Under the pieces are notes generated by a model that was not told where the DNA came from, made no database searches, and was given only the letters and a program-made list of their open reading frames with translations. This document shows positions 1 through 7,050 of a DNA stretch of 64,000 nt, in pieces. Where the stretch lies: positions 1 through 64,000 of the forward strand of contig CAYPTB010000028.1 of the NCBI GenBank assembly GCA_964413535.1, read 5' to 3'. How positions within the stretch are numbered: the stretch's first letter is position 1; each line of letters starts with the position of its first letter. The translations under genes and the position numbers were made by a program. Source of the stretch: CAYPTB01 sp964413535 (GTDB taxonomy: Bacteria; Planctomycetota; UBA1135; GCA-002686595).

Positions 1-487
1 CGATTCGATATGTCCACGGTAGATTTTCGTCGTCACCGGCTACGGTTAGCGCTCGTACATTCAGTGCCACAATCTCATCCAGGGAGAACTGCCGCCGTCC
101 TATGCGGGGCCAGAATAGAAGGTAATAGAAACACAGCGTACGCTGGTCGCGATTGAGCACAAGCCGTCCCCGATGGATCGCTACCAAACCGCTGATCCCC
201 GCCACCACCGCAAAGATCGTCACACACGTCCACCTGATTACTTCTGACCAAGGCGGCCCATGCTGTTCCAGCCTCTCTTCCGATAAGAGGTAAATGTAGA
301 TCGCGGCCCCAAGCGTAACCCCAAAGACCACCAGGAACAGGAGATTATGCCACAGCGGTGTGGCCCAAATTCGTCGCTGTGGTGCGTCGGATACATCTCG
401 GAGGCTATGCACACCGGCATTCAGATCGAAGTCCCGCACATGTGTCGGTCGACCACGATTTTGCTCAAATACCAATGGCTCGCTCAT
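1..487 (-). CDS. Cassette membrane protein, 3' end cut by window edge
   Basis: Open frame from ATG at 487 (GGAG about 9 nt upstream) to the left window edge, about 162 codons without a stop. The start of the protein is polar, then two hydrophobic segments follow at roughly residues 44-68 and 84-105. After them comes a soluble stretch rich in Trp, Arg and beta-strand-like residues that resembles a bacterial PH-like membrane-associated domain, but I cannot assign it. It is the left-most gene of the minus-strand cassette array and, like its neighbours, has lower GC than the rest of the window. Function unknown; the reading frame itself is well supported by length and a clean start. Confidence 0.7.
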   Translation of the reverse strand, partial: MSEPLVFEQNRGRPTHVRDFDLNAGVHSLRDVSDAPQRRIWATPLWHNLLFLVVFGVTLGAAIYIYLLSEERLEQHGPPWSEVIRWTCVTIFAVVAGISGLVAIHRGRLVLNRDQRTLCFYYLLFWPRIGRRQFSLDEIVALNVRALTVAGDDENLPWTYRI

Positions 488-704
488 AGAGGCTCCACGG
501 GTCCCGAGTGGAGATACTAACATACTCGAACGCCCACCAGTCTTACGGTATTCACGCGTCTGACGCAAAGCTCAGCAGCGCTGGGCCCCGCGCAGCGAAA
601 AGGCGCGGCTCGCATCGATGTCTCGTGTCCGATTCGAAGGATCGCGAGCAGCTCCTGATCGCGGTCGGTCATCGTTCTTGTCCGGCGCGTATGAGCTCCC
701 ACGC

Positions 705-1126
705 TCACAATTGCTCCAGGATCTTCCGGATCGACGGCTCATCAACATGAACTTTCAGGAGCAGTGCCCTGACCTTGTCCACGTCTCGTACTGCGCAAGC
801 CTCGTCGAATGCTGCAAGAAGGCCCATCGCGTGAAGGCGCTCGTTGACGGTCATTCCAGAGACGGCTGATTGCACATACTCTGCTTGGAATACGCGCCAG
901 TTCTCAAAGGCTTCCTCGAAGGGTGCAGGTTCGATTATCCACGTCTGCCCGAAGAGCCGCTCGATCACGCGAAGATCTTGAAGGATGCTCTCGCCCAAGG
1001 TCGCCCGGGCGATAGCGGCGCCAAGGCCGCGAGATAGTCCGCCGCGAGCTTCCGATCCTCGGGGCATTGCGAGCGCTCGATTCCCCGGGAGAAACTCGCA
1101 ATCGTCTCGGCCAAGGCCCGGTGCAT
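705..1126 (-). pseudogene. Cassette hypothetical gene with one frameshift
   Basis: An ATG at 1126 has an ideal AGGAG 7 nt upstream and opens a helical protein (starts MHRALAETIASF). Around position 1020 this frame runs into nonsense, while the -1 frame carries a convincing continuation (LGESILQDLRVIERLFGQTW and onward) to a TGA at 705. Joining the two at about 1015-1025 gives a protein of about 140 residues that is mostly alpha-helical and acidic. One missing base would explain the break, so it is either a real pseudogene or an assembly error. No family recognised. It lies in the minus-strand cassette array and is preceded by a degenerate recombination site. Confidence 0.6.
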
Positions 1127-1146
1127 CAGATTCTCCTGTCGGCCTG

Positions 1147-1210
1147 ACGTTTGGTTGTGCCGTGTCCGTCGCCGCGATGCCGTATCGGTTCGCTGCAACT
1201 GCTTGTTATA
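1147..1210 (-). repeat. Degenerate attC-like site
   Basis: Between the stop of the gene ending at 1211 and the start of the gene at 1126. On the minus strand it begins with ATATAAC, a poor RYYYAAC box, and ends with GTCAGGC, a GTTRRRY box with one change. The interior pairing is weak. It is in the right place and of the right length for an attC, but the boxes are imperfect. Confidence 0.35.
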
Positions 1211-1609
1211 TCATTCGTCACTACTGGCAGTCGCCGATTGCCCCTGCATTGCGACCTCTCCGCCGCCTACGAATCTCAGAACCAACACATCTTGGCCATC
1301 TGTCGGCCGAGTCGTGCCGTTGTAGTCGACGTTGCCGAGGGTATCGTTGTCGAAGAAGCCCAACTCATTGAGGCAGTCTGACAAGTTGCCTCTCACAGCG
1401 AAATAGGTCACACCGCTGATCGTAATACTGAAAGTGCGCGGTAACGGGTCCGGCACCCAATCGCCATTCGTCTTTTTCCAGTGCAGTTGAACGGCATCGC
1501 CATCCCTTGTGTATCGAACAAAGTCGAAGTTGTTGTGCAGGTCCAAGTAGCGCTCACGGAAATGGATCCCGATGCGGTCATCGGAGAACGTGAAGTTCAA
1601 GAGATTCAT
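1211..1609 (-). CDS. Cassette hypothetical protein, 132 aa
   Basis: Complete frame from ATG at 1609 to TGA at 1211, about 132 residues. The protein is soluble, rich in aromatic residues and Asp, and predicted by eye to be mostly beta-strand; it has no signal peptide, membrane segment or known catalytic motif. The start lies a few bases after the attC-like site to its right, and the stop abuts the next degenerate site, which is the compact layout of an integron cassette. GC and codon use are lower than in the chromosomal genes after 9.4 kb. No family recognised. Confidence 0.7.
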   Translation of the reverse strand: MNLLNFTFSDDRIGIHFRERYLDLHNNFDFVRYTRDGDAVQLHWKKTNGDWVPDPLPRTFSITISGVTYFAVRGNLSDCLNELGFFDNDTLGNVDYNGTTRPTDGQDVLVLRFVGGGEVAMQGQSATASSDE

Positions 1610-1611
1610 GA

Positions 1612-1676
1612 CGTATATCGATGTTGACGCTCAACGGCCGCGCGTAACGCGGTCCGCCTGCAGCGCCGTGTTAGCC
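1612..1676 (-). repeat. attC-like recombination site
   Basis: The minus strand starts GGCTAAC (R'' box) and contains an imperfect stem around CGCGTTACGCG. The distal core box (near 1612-1620) is degenerate. The inner 30 bp are nearly identical to the site at 3333-3396, with one base different between 1640 and 1670. This suggests the two sites are recent copies. Confidence 0.65.
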
Positions 1677-1781
1677 GAGGGCCACAGCCACTGCGGCAAG
1701 ACGGAGCTTAGGTGAGCGGATGCGGATGGGTCAACGATCGACCAAGACCGGCATAGCTGCGAGCCAATGTTCTGGAGAACC

Positions 1782-1973
1782 CTAGTCATTCGGAGCCCTG
1801 TGCCGAGAAGCAAGCTTGGCGATGCCCCACACAGCGAACGCGCTGCCGGCACCGAGTAAGGCAAAGCCACCAAGGGCGACGTGGACCGTGCAGGGACCGG
1901 CTTTGGTCAGCAATGAGAGACCGTAGCCCCCCAGGACAACGCCTGCAGCGAACAGCCCCAGTCCAAGCTTCAA
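1782..1973 (-). CDS. Small two-helix membrane protein (cassette)
   Basis: About 63 residues with two hydrophobic segments (roughly residues 3-23 and 31-52) joined by a short loop with a Cys, and a basic tail. I place the start at TTG 1973: the sequence GAAGGAG lies 6 nt upstream, which is ideal, whereas the TTG at 1979 would touch the ribosome site. That ribosome site directly follows the attC box ending at 1987, so the gene starts where cassettes usually start. About 100 bp of non-coding sequence separates its stop from the next attC. Function unknown. Confidence 0.65.
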   Translation of the reverse strand: MKLGLGLFAAGVVLGGYGLSLLTKAGPCTVHVALGGFALLGAGSAFAVWGIAKLASRHRAPND

Positions 1974-1986
1974 GGTCAACTCCTTC

Positions 1987-2052
1987 GGCTAACGGGTCGG
2001 CCGCTCAGCCGCGCGTCGTCTTCGGCGCGTCGGCTGCCGCGGCGAGTTAGGC
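1987..2052 (-). repeat. attC-like recombination site
   Basis: The minus strand begins GCCTAAC at 2052-2046 and ends GTTAGCC at 1993-1987. The inside is highly palindromic, GC-rich sequence (arms around GCCGCGG and GGCCGCTC). The stop codon TAA of the gene at 2047-2358 is inside the first box, a usual arrangement in integron cassettes. Confidence 0.8.
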
Positions 2053-2358
2053 ACTGGCTCGACCACCGGTCCGCACCCACTGCACGACCATGACTCCTAG
2101 GAACCAGTGAATTCCACCGGTGTCGATGAGCGCGATGGCCCAGGCGGTCACGTCGAGCGCCACGGATCCGACGCCGTGCAACCACAACGCCCAAGAGCCC
2201 ATGACCAGTAGCGAGCCGACGAGAGGGAGACCCGACACCCGCTGATAGCTCCTCGGGTCTCCGCCCCGAACGCGGTGCAGCGGATACCGCAGCCAGCTCA
2301 GATAGAAGTTGACCACGCACACGGTGGCGCCGAGTCCGAACATCACCCATCCGATCAT
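2047..2358 (-). CDS. Three-helix membrane protein (cassette)
   Basis: 103 residues from ATG 2358 to a TAA that is part of the following attC core box. Three hydrophobic stretches are visible (about residues 3-22, 45-65 and 68-95) with a positively charged loop containing RYPLHRVRGG between the first two, placing that loop in the cytoplasm. No conserved catalytic residues and no recognised family. The start follows the previous attC by about 14 bp. It is a typical small membrane protein of chromosomal integron arrays. Confidence 0.7.
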   Translation of the reverse strand: MIGWVMFGLGATVCVVNFYLSWLRYPLHRVRGGDPRSYQRVSGLPLVGSLLVMGSWALWLHGVGSVALDVTAWAIALIDTGGIHWFLGVMVVQWVRTGGRASA

Positions 2359-2371
2359 CGGGCGCTCATGT

Positions 2372-2434
2372 GCCTAACGGTGTTGGCCCTCAACCGCCGC
2401 GCCTAGCGCAATCCGATGCAGCGTCTGGTTGGGC
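2372..2434 (-). repeat. attC-like recombination site
   Basis: Minus strand: GCCCAAC at 2434-2428 and GTTAGGC at 2378-2372, both perfect matches to RYYYAAC and GTTRRRY, with an inner complementary pair around GGTTGAGG/CCTCAACC. This is one of the clearest sites in the array. Confidence 0.8.
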
Positions 2435-2468
2435 TGCCCGTGTGGGTCGACGATGCGATGCGTCACTC

Positions 2469-2897
2469 TCATCGATGATAGACACCGAAGCCGAACTCAG
2501 TGCACATTCCAGGAACCAATCCGGCAACGTAGAGAGTTGTGGATTCAGCCAAGCGGCTGGCGGAGACGACAAGCCCGTCCCGCACGGAAAGGGAAGTGAC
2601 CTCTCGTCCCACGGGAATGATCAGCGGGATGGGAATCACAACGCAAGCCACCAAACCAGCCCATCGAAGGCCAGACTCGTAGATCCACACCTCGGCACCA
2701 TCGGCTGCTGTCTGAACTTCGTCTGGTTCTCCCCACCTATCGATAACTGCTTGAATACTGATCGGTTGATCGACCCCGAAGAACACGTCGTTCAACTCAC
2801 GGTCGCTTCGTGTGGCGCCAATGACCCCGATGCCGACGCAGCCCTGCAGCACCAAGGCGGCCAGCAAGATCCGAGTCAGTCGGAGTGATTGGCTCAT
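2469..2897 (-). CDS. Lipoprotein with BamE/SmpA-like fold (cassette)
   Basis: About 142 residues from ATG 2897, chosen because AGGA lies 6 nt upstream; a longer in-frame start is unlikely. The N-terminus is a lipoprotein signal peptide ending in the lipobox LQGC, so the protein should be lipid-anchored. The middle carries the pattern IDRWGEPDEV followed by W.Y in a beta strand, which is characteristic of small lipoproteins of the BamE/SmpA/OmlA type. A hydrophobic stretch near residues 85-100 may be an internal strand or helix. It is a single cassette between two good attC sites; what it binds is unknown. Confidence 0.7.
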   Translation of the reverse strand: MSQSLRLTRILLAALVLQGCVGIGVIGATRSDRELNDVFFGVDQPISIQAVIDRWGEPDEVQTAADGAEVWIYESGLRWAGLVACVVIPIPLIIPVGREVTSLSVRDGLVVSASRLAESTTLYVAGLVPGMCTEFGFGVYHR

Positions 2898-2918
2898 GAG
2901 AGATCCTTGGCTTCGTCT

Positions 2919-2988
2919 GCCCAACGTCTTTGACGCTCAGCCGCCGGCGCCGCTTGGGACGCCGGTCGGCTGCTGCGTCGTGTTGGGT
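2919..2988 (-). repeat. attC-like recombination site
   Basis: Minus strand: ACCCAAC at 2988-2982 and GTTGGGC at 2925-2919, both perfect core boxes, with long complementary GC-rich arms between them (GCAGCAGCCGACC and the matching GGCTGAGCG side). The barstar-like reading frame runs into this site. Confidence 0.85.
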
Positions 2989-3326
2989 GCTCGCTTCCAG
3001 AAGGACAGCGCCAACACCGGCGGCTCTCCCACATCCATCCTCCTGTAGTTGACGAAGGCAGAGCACTCTACGAGTGCGTCGAAGATGTCCGGACACCGAT
3101 CAGCAAAGTCAGTCGCATCCGAGAGGGACAGCACGAGGACGCCGCCTTTCGGAGCGTGAACACTTGTCATCCCGTCAGCCGGCTCATCCAGGGACGTCAT
3201 GCAGTCGATCCAAGCATCCATTTTGCGCCCATAGAAGTCCGGGAAGCCCTGCGCCTCCGCGCAGACTCTGTGGAACGATTCCCAGTCAGTGATTCGGCCT
3301 GTGTCGATCTTCACTAAAACGTGCAT
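2937..3326 (-). CDS. Barstar-like (barnase inhibitor family) protein
   Basis: About 129 residues from ATG 3326. Residues 10-45 carry the barstar signature: a strand, then DWESFHRVCAEAQGFPDFYG, then a conserved helix starting around MDAWIDCM. The rest alternates strand and helix with an acidic face, as expected for an RNase inhibitor. Family members neutralise barnase-type ribonucleases, so the likely role is immunity to an RNase toxin. The last 20 or so codons lie inside the attC site and are probably not conserved. No RNase gene is next to it, so it is an orphan immunity or antitoxin cassette. A TTG at 3338 is also in frame but falls in the attC core box. Confidence 0.75.
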   Translation of the reverse strand: MHVLVKIDTGRITDWESFHRVCAEAQGFPDFYGRKMDAWIDCMTSLDEPADGMTSVHAPKGGVLVLSLSDATDFADRCPDIFDALVECSAFVNYRRMDVGEPPVLALSFWKRAPNTTQQPTGVPSGAGG

Positions 3327-3332
3327 CGATGC

Positions 3333-3396
3333 ACCCAACGATGTTGAGGCTCAACCGCCGCGCGTAACGCGGTCCGCCTGGAGCGCCGTGTTTGCC
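3333..3396 (-). repeat. attC-like recombination site
   Basis: Minus strand: GGCAAAC at 3396-3390 (one mismatch to the core) and GTTGGGT at 3339-3333 (perfect). The interior is almost identical to the site at 1612-1676, including CGCGTTACGCG. Confidence 0.75.
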
Positions 3397-3491
3397 GAGA
3401 GCCACTGCCCGTCTCGACATCATCCACGTCCCGCAGCCGTGGTCAGAGAGGATCTGCCCCTTGACAACGTGGGGCTTTACACGTGTTAGAT
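3397..3491 (-). other. Gene-less cassette remnant with attC half-site
   Basis: Between the stop of the membrane gene at 3486 and the attC at 3333-3396 there are about 90 bp with no credible gene. The right end, minus-strand ATCTAACACGTGTAA (3491-3477), begins with a perfect RYYYAAC box containing the stop codon of the gene. The same motif recurs at 4561-4547 after the TIR gene. I read this as an attC half-site whose partner box has decayed. Confidence 0.45.
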
Positions 3492-4313
3492 GGCGCGCCT
3501 CTTTCGGGTGACAAGCTTGTGCCGCCACCGGACGCTGGGAAGTGCGTGAAGTGCGAGGATACACGTTGAGCCAGCACAGAGGATCTTTAGCATTGCCGAC
3601 CATTGATGCCATTGGCCCGTGTAGGGCGCGACCATGTGCCACTGCTTGTCCGATAGAATCCAAATCACGCGACCCCATTGTGCCACCCCCCAGAGTGTAA
3701 ACAGGACAACAGTGAAGATCCGAAAGAGGAGATGTGACTTCGTAGAGCCGAAGAGGCTACCCTCGTCCGCGTCGCGAATCATTTTCATTTGGCCGAGTTC
3801 AATCGCGATGCACAGGAGCACACCAGTTGACAGGAAGGCATCGATGCCGACAAACAAGGTCCGAAGAGATTCGTTGTTGGCCAACTTGTCGGCCATTGCG
3901 ATGTAAGCCGCTATACCAGCCATTAGGCCAGCAATTACTCCGGCCGCAAAAGGCTTTGACATCGTGGGAATCGGATTCTCTTCGTCGGCCGCTCTCTCAA
4001 GCCGGAGATCGCGCATGAGATACCAGGCCGTGAAGAAGAACGCGGTGTTGAGGAGTGACAGAGTGGAACCTATCACCTCCGTCATCGCTTCAGGCATCGT
4101 CTTGGCCGGACTCGCCTGGAAGGCGTTGAGTGCCATGTCGAACATATAGAACACGCCCACGCCCGCATAGGCCAGCGCGAGATGAACGAGAAACCTCGCT
4201 TGGCGGCCACAGGCCGCCCGAAGGTACACGAAGAGGGTAATTGCCACCCCGACGACAGCCAACTGGAGCAGGTCAGCAGCGAGGACAGTGCCGAGATCTT
4301 TTTGATTCGTCAT
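3486..4313 (-). CDS. Polytopic membrane protein, 275 aa (cassette)
   Basis: 275 residues from ATG 4313 to a TAA that overlaps the following core box. Seven or so hydrophobic helices are visible, the first at about residues 10-30, with short loops and a basic C-terminus. There is no signal for a transporter or enzyme family that I recognise. A Glu/Asp-rich loop after the third helix is probably cytoplasmic. It is by far the largest non-TIR cargo of the array and has lower GC than the chromosomal genes further right. Function unknown. Confidence 0.7.
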   Translation of the reverse strand: MTNQKDLGTVLAADLLQLAVVGVAITLFVYLRAACGRQARFLVHLALAYAGVGVFYMFDMALNAFQASPAKTMPEAMTEVIGSTLSLLNTAFFFTAWYLMRDLRLERAADEENPIPTMSKPFAAGVIAGLMAGIAAYIAMADKLANNESLRTLFVGIDAFLSTGVLLCIAIELGQMKMIRDADEGSLFGSTKSHLLFRIFTVVLFTLWGVAQWGRVIWILSDKQWHMVAPYTGQWHQWSAMLKILCAGSTCILALHALPSVRWRHKLVTRKRRAI

Positions 4314-4338
4314 GTTACTCCCTCTCTCCCCTCACGCC

Positions 4339-4398
4339 ACCTAACGCCGTGGCGATCAACGGCGGCCGAAGGCCGGTCGTTGCACCGTCGCGTTAGGC
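4339..4398 (-). repeat. attC site
   Basis: Minus strand: GCCTAAC at 4398-4392 and GTTAGGT at 4345-4339, both perfect core boxes. The sequence between them folds into a hairpin (GACCGGCC/GGCCGGTC arms around CTTC). It is the clearest attC of the window. Confidence 0.9.
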
Positions 4399-4539
4399 AG
4401 ACTCCTTACTGTGATGGCCACAGCCTTCGATCACCCGCGCGAATACGCCGGTCGCGCCCTTGTGTAATCCAAAACACAGCTTGCATCGGGAGCCACACTT
4501 GCCCCAGAACGGACACAAGCAGGTAGCCTTCCCCTTCCA
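4393..4539 (-). CDS. Cys-rich miniprotein (cassette), start uncertain
   Basis: A short frame ends with TAA inside the attC core box and encodes a compact Cys-rich peptide. The pattern is CLCPFWGKCGSRCKLC followed by GLHKGATGV and GCGHH. The Cys spacing (CxC, x6, C, x3, C, x2, C) suggests a small metal-binding fold. No ATG is in frame; a TTG at 4518 would give 41 residues, and the ATG at 4540 is one base out of frame, so the true start may need a frameshift or another start codon. It lies directly downstream of the TIR gene. The stop embedded in attC strongly suggests a genuine cassette gene. Function unknown. Confidence 0.5.
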   Translation of the reverse strand, partial: WKGKATCLCPFWGKCGSRCKLCFGLHKGATGVFARVIEGCGHHSKESA

Positions 4540-4570
4540 TGGGACCTTACACGTGTTAGACGCCTTGTTC

Positions 4571-5413
4571 TCATAACGCCTTGTTCATGTCTACAGGTAG
4601 CCCAGCGGCCTTCAGTTCCTTGGCCAACTGCAATCGCCAGCCACCCTCGGCGTCAAGCTTGACGTAGAGTACTCCCGAGTAGTCGGAAGGTATCTCGATG
4701 CCCTCCACAAACAGGGCGCACACGCGGGACCGTCCGAGCCTGCCAAGAAAGAACCCGAGCTCAAGGATCACGTTCTGTCGCGCACGAGGATGCAGTTCGT
4801 CATTCGATGCTGTCGCCAGCCCACCATGATCGTCACCCGTGAGAAGCACGACTGCGAAGCCGACGTCGCTATAGTCTTCGAACTTCTCGATGATAGTGCG
4901 GCCGCGATTGGGCTGCTCCCGAAGTAGGATCACTTCTTGATCCAGTGTCTCGAGGAAGCGCGCCACACCCTGGATTGCCGCCTCGTCGTGACCGTGCACC
5001 AGGAATATTCGATGGCCCTTTGGTGCGTTTGCCAATACGCCGGAAACAGTTCCGGCCCCTTGGAGTTGCTGTTCCGTCCTGAGCAGTTCCACCAAGCCCT
5101 CAAGACGGGCAAGCTGCGTTTGAAGGATTTCCGCCCGGTGGTTTTCCCACCATCCTTCGCCTGCGCCCATCGGGAAAGCCCCGTACTTTCCCACATCCGT
5201 CACGCTGCTCACGTTCGGTGAGTTCCGACCGAACGCCTTCTCAAGGTAGTTCCGGGTCACCAGCTCCCACTGCTCATAGCAATCACTGTTGAGAGGACGC
5301 GATTGCAGAAGTGCGCGTCCCTTCCCGAGTTGCTCCTCAAGGAGGCGGATCCCCGTAGTAGGGTCAACCTCCGGACGTTCGGGAGGATCCGGCTCTTTGC
5401 GTCTACGTGCCAT
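4571..5413 (-). CDS. TIR-like (CAP12/Pycsar-type) nucleotide-binding protein
   Basis: 280 residues from ATG 5413. Residues 1-130 form a helical N-terminal region with a coiled-coil-like stretch at 95-118. Residues 134-265 match the predicted nucleotide-binding TIR-like family found in CBASS and Pycsar effectors: strand IFLVHGHDEAA (136-146), VILLREQPNRGRTIIEKFE (161-179), VVLLTGDDHGG (188-198) and ARQNVILELGFFLGRLGR (211-228). Relatives bind or cleave NAD when triggered. No cyclase sits beside it, so it may act alone or with a sensor elsewhere. It is the first gene of the array, with an AT-rich promoter-like region near 5440-5480. Enzymatic activity is inference. Confidence 0.8.
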   Translation of the reverse strand: MARRRKEPDPPERPEVDPTTGIRLLEEQLGKGRALLQSRPLNSDCYEQWELVTRNYLEKAFGRNSPNVSSVTDVGKYGAFPMGAGEGWWENHRAEILQTQLARLEGLVELLRTEQQLQGAGTVSGVLANAPKGHRIFLVHGHDEAAIQGVARFLETLDQEVILLREQPNRGRTIIEKFEDYSDVGFAVVLLTGDDHGGLATASNDELHPRARQNVILELGFFLGRLGRSRVCALFVEGIEIPSDYSGVLYVKLDAEGGWRLQLAKELKAAGLPVDMNKAL

Positions 5414-5966
5414 CCGATCTTTCTCTATGGCGCTCTGTGCGTCTAGCGTGTATTGGATAGACTTGCATAATTAGGGGTAAACGCGGCAGAGGGGTCTGCC
5501 GAATCGAGTCTGGATGGACCCGCATGAGCAGTCAGGCTGCCGCATCCGGGAGATGCTGAGTGCCCGTGCGAGTAGCGATGCTCGGCGTTAGACGGACCTG
5601 CGTAACGAGACGCAAGGCCCGCGAGCTACCCGCGGAGAGAGTTAGGGAAGACTACGGCATCGGGGTCTCTGGGAGAGCATGTGCGCTATCCGTGGAGCGC
5701 CGCGCTTCCACAGTGGAGTGGGATCCGCGGCGGCGATGTCGCGGCTTGCGGACGGGCTGGTCGCGTACCGGGGCGAGCGGGGCTCCTGCCGACACTTCCT
5801 CCTCCTCGTCGGGGATCATCCGCGGGCCCGGACGGAGCTGTCAAGCCACGATCCCAGGACCGTCGACGACTTTCCCGGCGTTGAGTTTCCCTGTTCCTCG
5901 CATCCTCACTGCCTCTCCGATCCATCGAAGTGCGCGCGACTGCTCCGCGCCTACTCGAGCAAGCCC
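5414..5966. other. 550-bp gene-less boundary of the cassette array
   Basis: No credible gene on either strand. The first 70 bp are AT-rich (ATAATTA near 5470) and may hold the promoter driving the minus-strand array. A GTTAGAC box at 5585-5591 looks like a further attC or attI core box. The rest changes to high GC, matching the chromosomal genes to the right. No integrase gene is present where one would be expected for an intact integron. Confidence 0.5.
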
Positions 5967-6746
5967 CTACAGCAGACCCGACGCCATGCCGCAGCCTACG
6001 GCGATCAGCATGACGCCGACGATGCGCTGCACGGTGCGCAGCGTGACTTTGCCGACGAGGCGCACGCCGAGATACGAGCCGAGGAACGCGGCCACGATGG
6101 CGGCGCTCACGAGACCCTGGAGGTCGGGCGCGAGAACGTCGAGCCGCGTGGCGCTCAGGCCGTACACGAGCAGGCGCGCCACGTCGACGATCACGGCGGA
6201 GACGGTGCCGGTTCCGATGAACGCTTCCTTGTCGAGCCCGGCCTTGATCAGGAACGCGGAGCGGAGCGCGCCCTGGTTGCCGGAGAGCCCGCCGAAGAAG
6301 CCCGAGACGAGGCCGCCCAGGGGCAGGTACTTACGGTCGAAGGACAGGCTTGCGAAACGCGGCACGAGGTCGAGCAGCGCGAAGGCGACGATCAGGACGC
6401 CGATCACGAGCTCCACGGCGGTCACGTCGTGCCGCCGGTCGCCTAGCGCGTAGCCGAAGAGGGGCGGGACGTCGGCGAACGAGGCGAGGAGCCAGGCTCC
6501 GAAGACGGCCGCGACGGCGCCGGGGATGGCGAAGCGAACGACGGTCGCGCGGTCCGCGTGCCGGCCCACGAGCACGACCTTGAACAAGTTGTTCGCGAGG
6601 TGGACGACCGCGGTCGCTCCGATCGCCACCGGGATCGGGAAGAACAGGGCGAGCGCCGGCATGAGCAGCGTGCCCAGCCCGAACCCGGAGAAGAGCGTCA
6701 GCGCCGCGGCCGCGACGGTCACCGAGCAGATGACGACGTACTCCAT
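5967..6746 (-). CDS. TauE/SafE-family membrane permease
   Basis: 259 residues from ATG 6746, with about eight hydrophobic helices and the two-fold repeat of the sulfite exporter TauE/SafE family (PF01925). The second half begins at GGLVSGFFGGLSGNQGALRS, the typical signature of the C-terminal repeat. The first half has the matching GFGLGTLLMPAL. Family members move sulfite, sulfoacetate or other small organosulfur anions across the inner membrane, but the substrate cannot be read from sequence. It stands alone, with array debris to its right in genome order and a remnant of an NTF2-like gene upstream. Confidence 0.85.
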   Translation of the reverse strand: MEYVVICSVTVAAAALTLFSGFGLGTLLMPALALFFPIPVAIGATAVVHLANNLFKVVLVGRHADRATVVRFAIPGAVAAVFGAWLLASFADVPPLFGYALGDRRHDVTAVELVIGVLIVAFALLDLVPRFASLSFDRKYLPLGGLVSGFFGGLSGNQGALRSAFLIKAGLDKEAFIGTGTVSAVIVDVARLLVYGLSATRLDVLAPDLQGLVSAAIVAAFLGSYLGVRLVGKVTLRTVQRIVGVMLIAVGCGMASGLL

Positions 6747-6831
6747 TCGCGGTAGGTGACGGCGTCGGCCTGTCGGCCGTCATCCTAGTGTGGGGGAAAC
6801 GAGCACGGAGCCGCGATCTTAGTTGCCCGGC

Positions 6832-6940
6832 GTCACTCGTCCGCGGCGGAGGCGATTGCGCGCGTCCGCTGAGGCGAACCGGTCGGCGGCGGACGTGATA
6901 CGCCAGCGGCCGTCGCTATCATCCGCGTGAGCGCAAACGT
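6832..6940 (-). pseudogene. Remnant of an NTF2-like gene tail
   Basis: The minus strand reads SDGRWRITSAADRF, closely matching EGRWRITSLAFAADE at the end of the lipoprotein gene at 9422-9988. At the DNA level, GTCACTCGTCCGC, ACGTGAT.CGCCAGCGGCC and GCGTGAGCGC are shared in the same order, with a roughly 34-bp extra segment here. It is a decayed partial duplicate of that gene's 3' end. Confidence 0.6.
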
Positions 6941-7050
6941 GTGTATCACGAGAGACTGAGGGTCGCGACCGGCGCGCGCTCGACTCGAGCGGGATCCAGC
7001 CCGCGGCGAAACGGACAGTGGACTCGCTCGCGCACGAAAGGACGATTCCC

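Noticed and set aside
517..672. Short minus-strand frame starting at ATG 672 between two cassette genes
   Set aside because: About 51 codons with no recognisable fold, poor start context and a stop inside a possible attC-like box; coding evidence is too weak.
3286..3678. Minus-strand frame spanning two attC-like sites
   Set aside because: It translates attC sequence and the end of a membrane gene in another frame; not a plausible protein.
5560..5966. Possible integrase fragment at the array boundary
   Set aside because: No tyrosine-recombinase motif or frame of credible composition was found on either strand.
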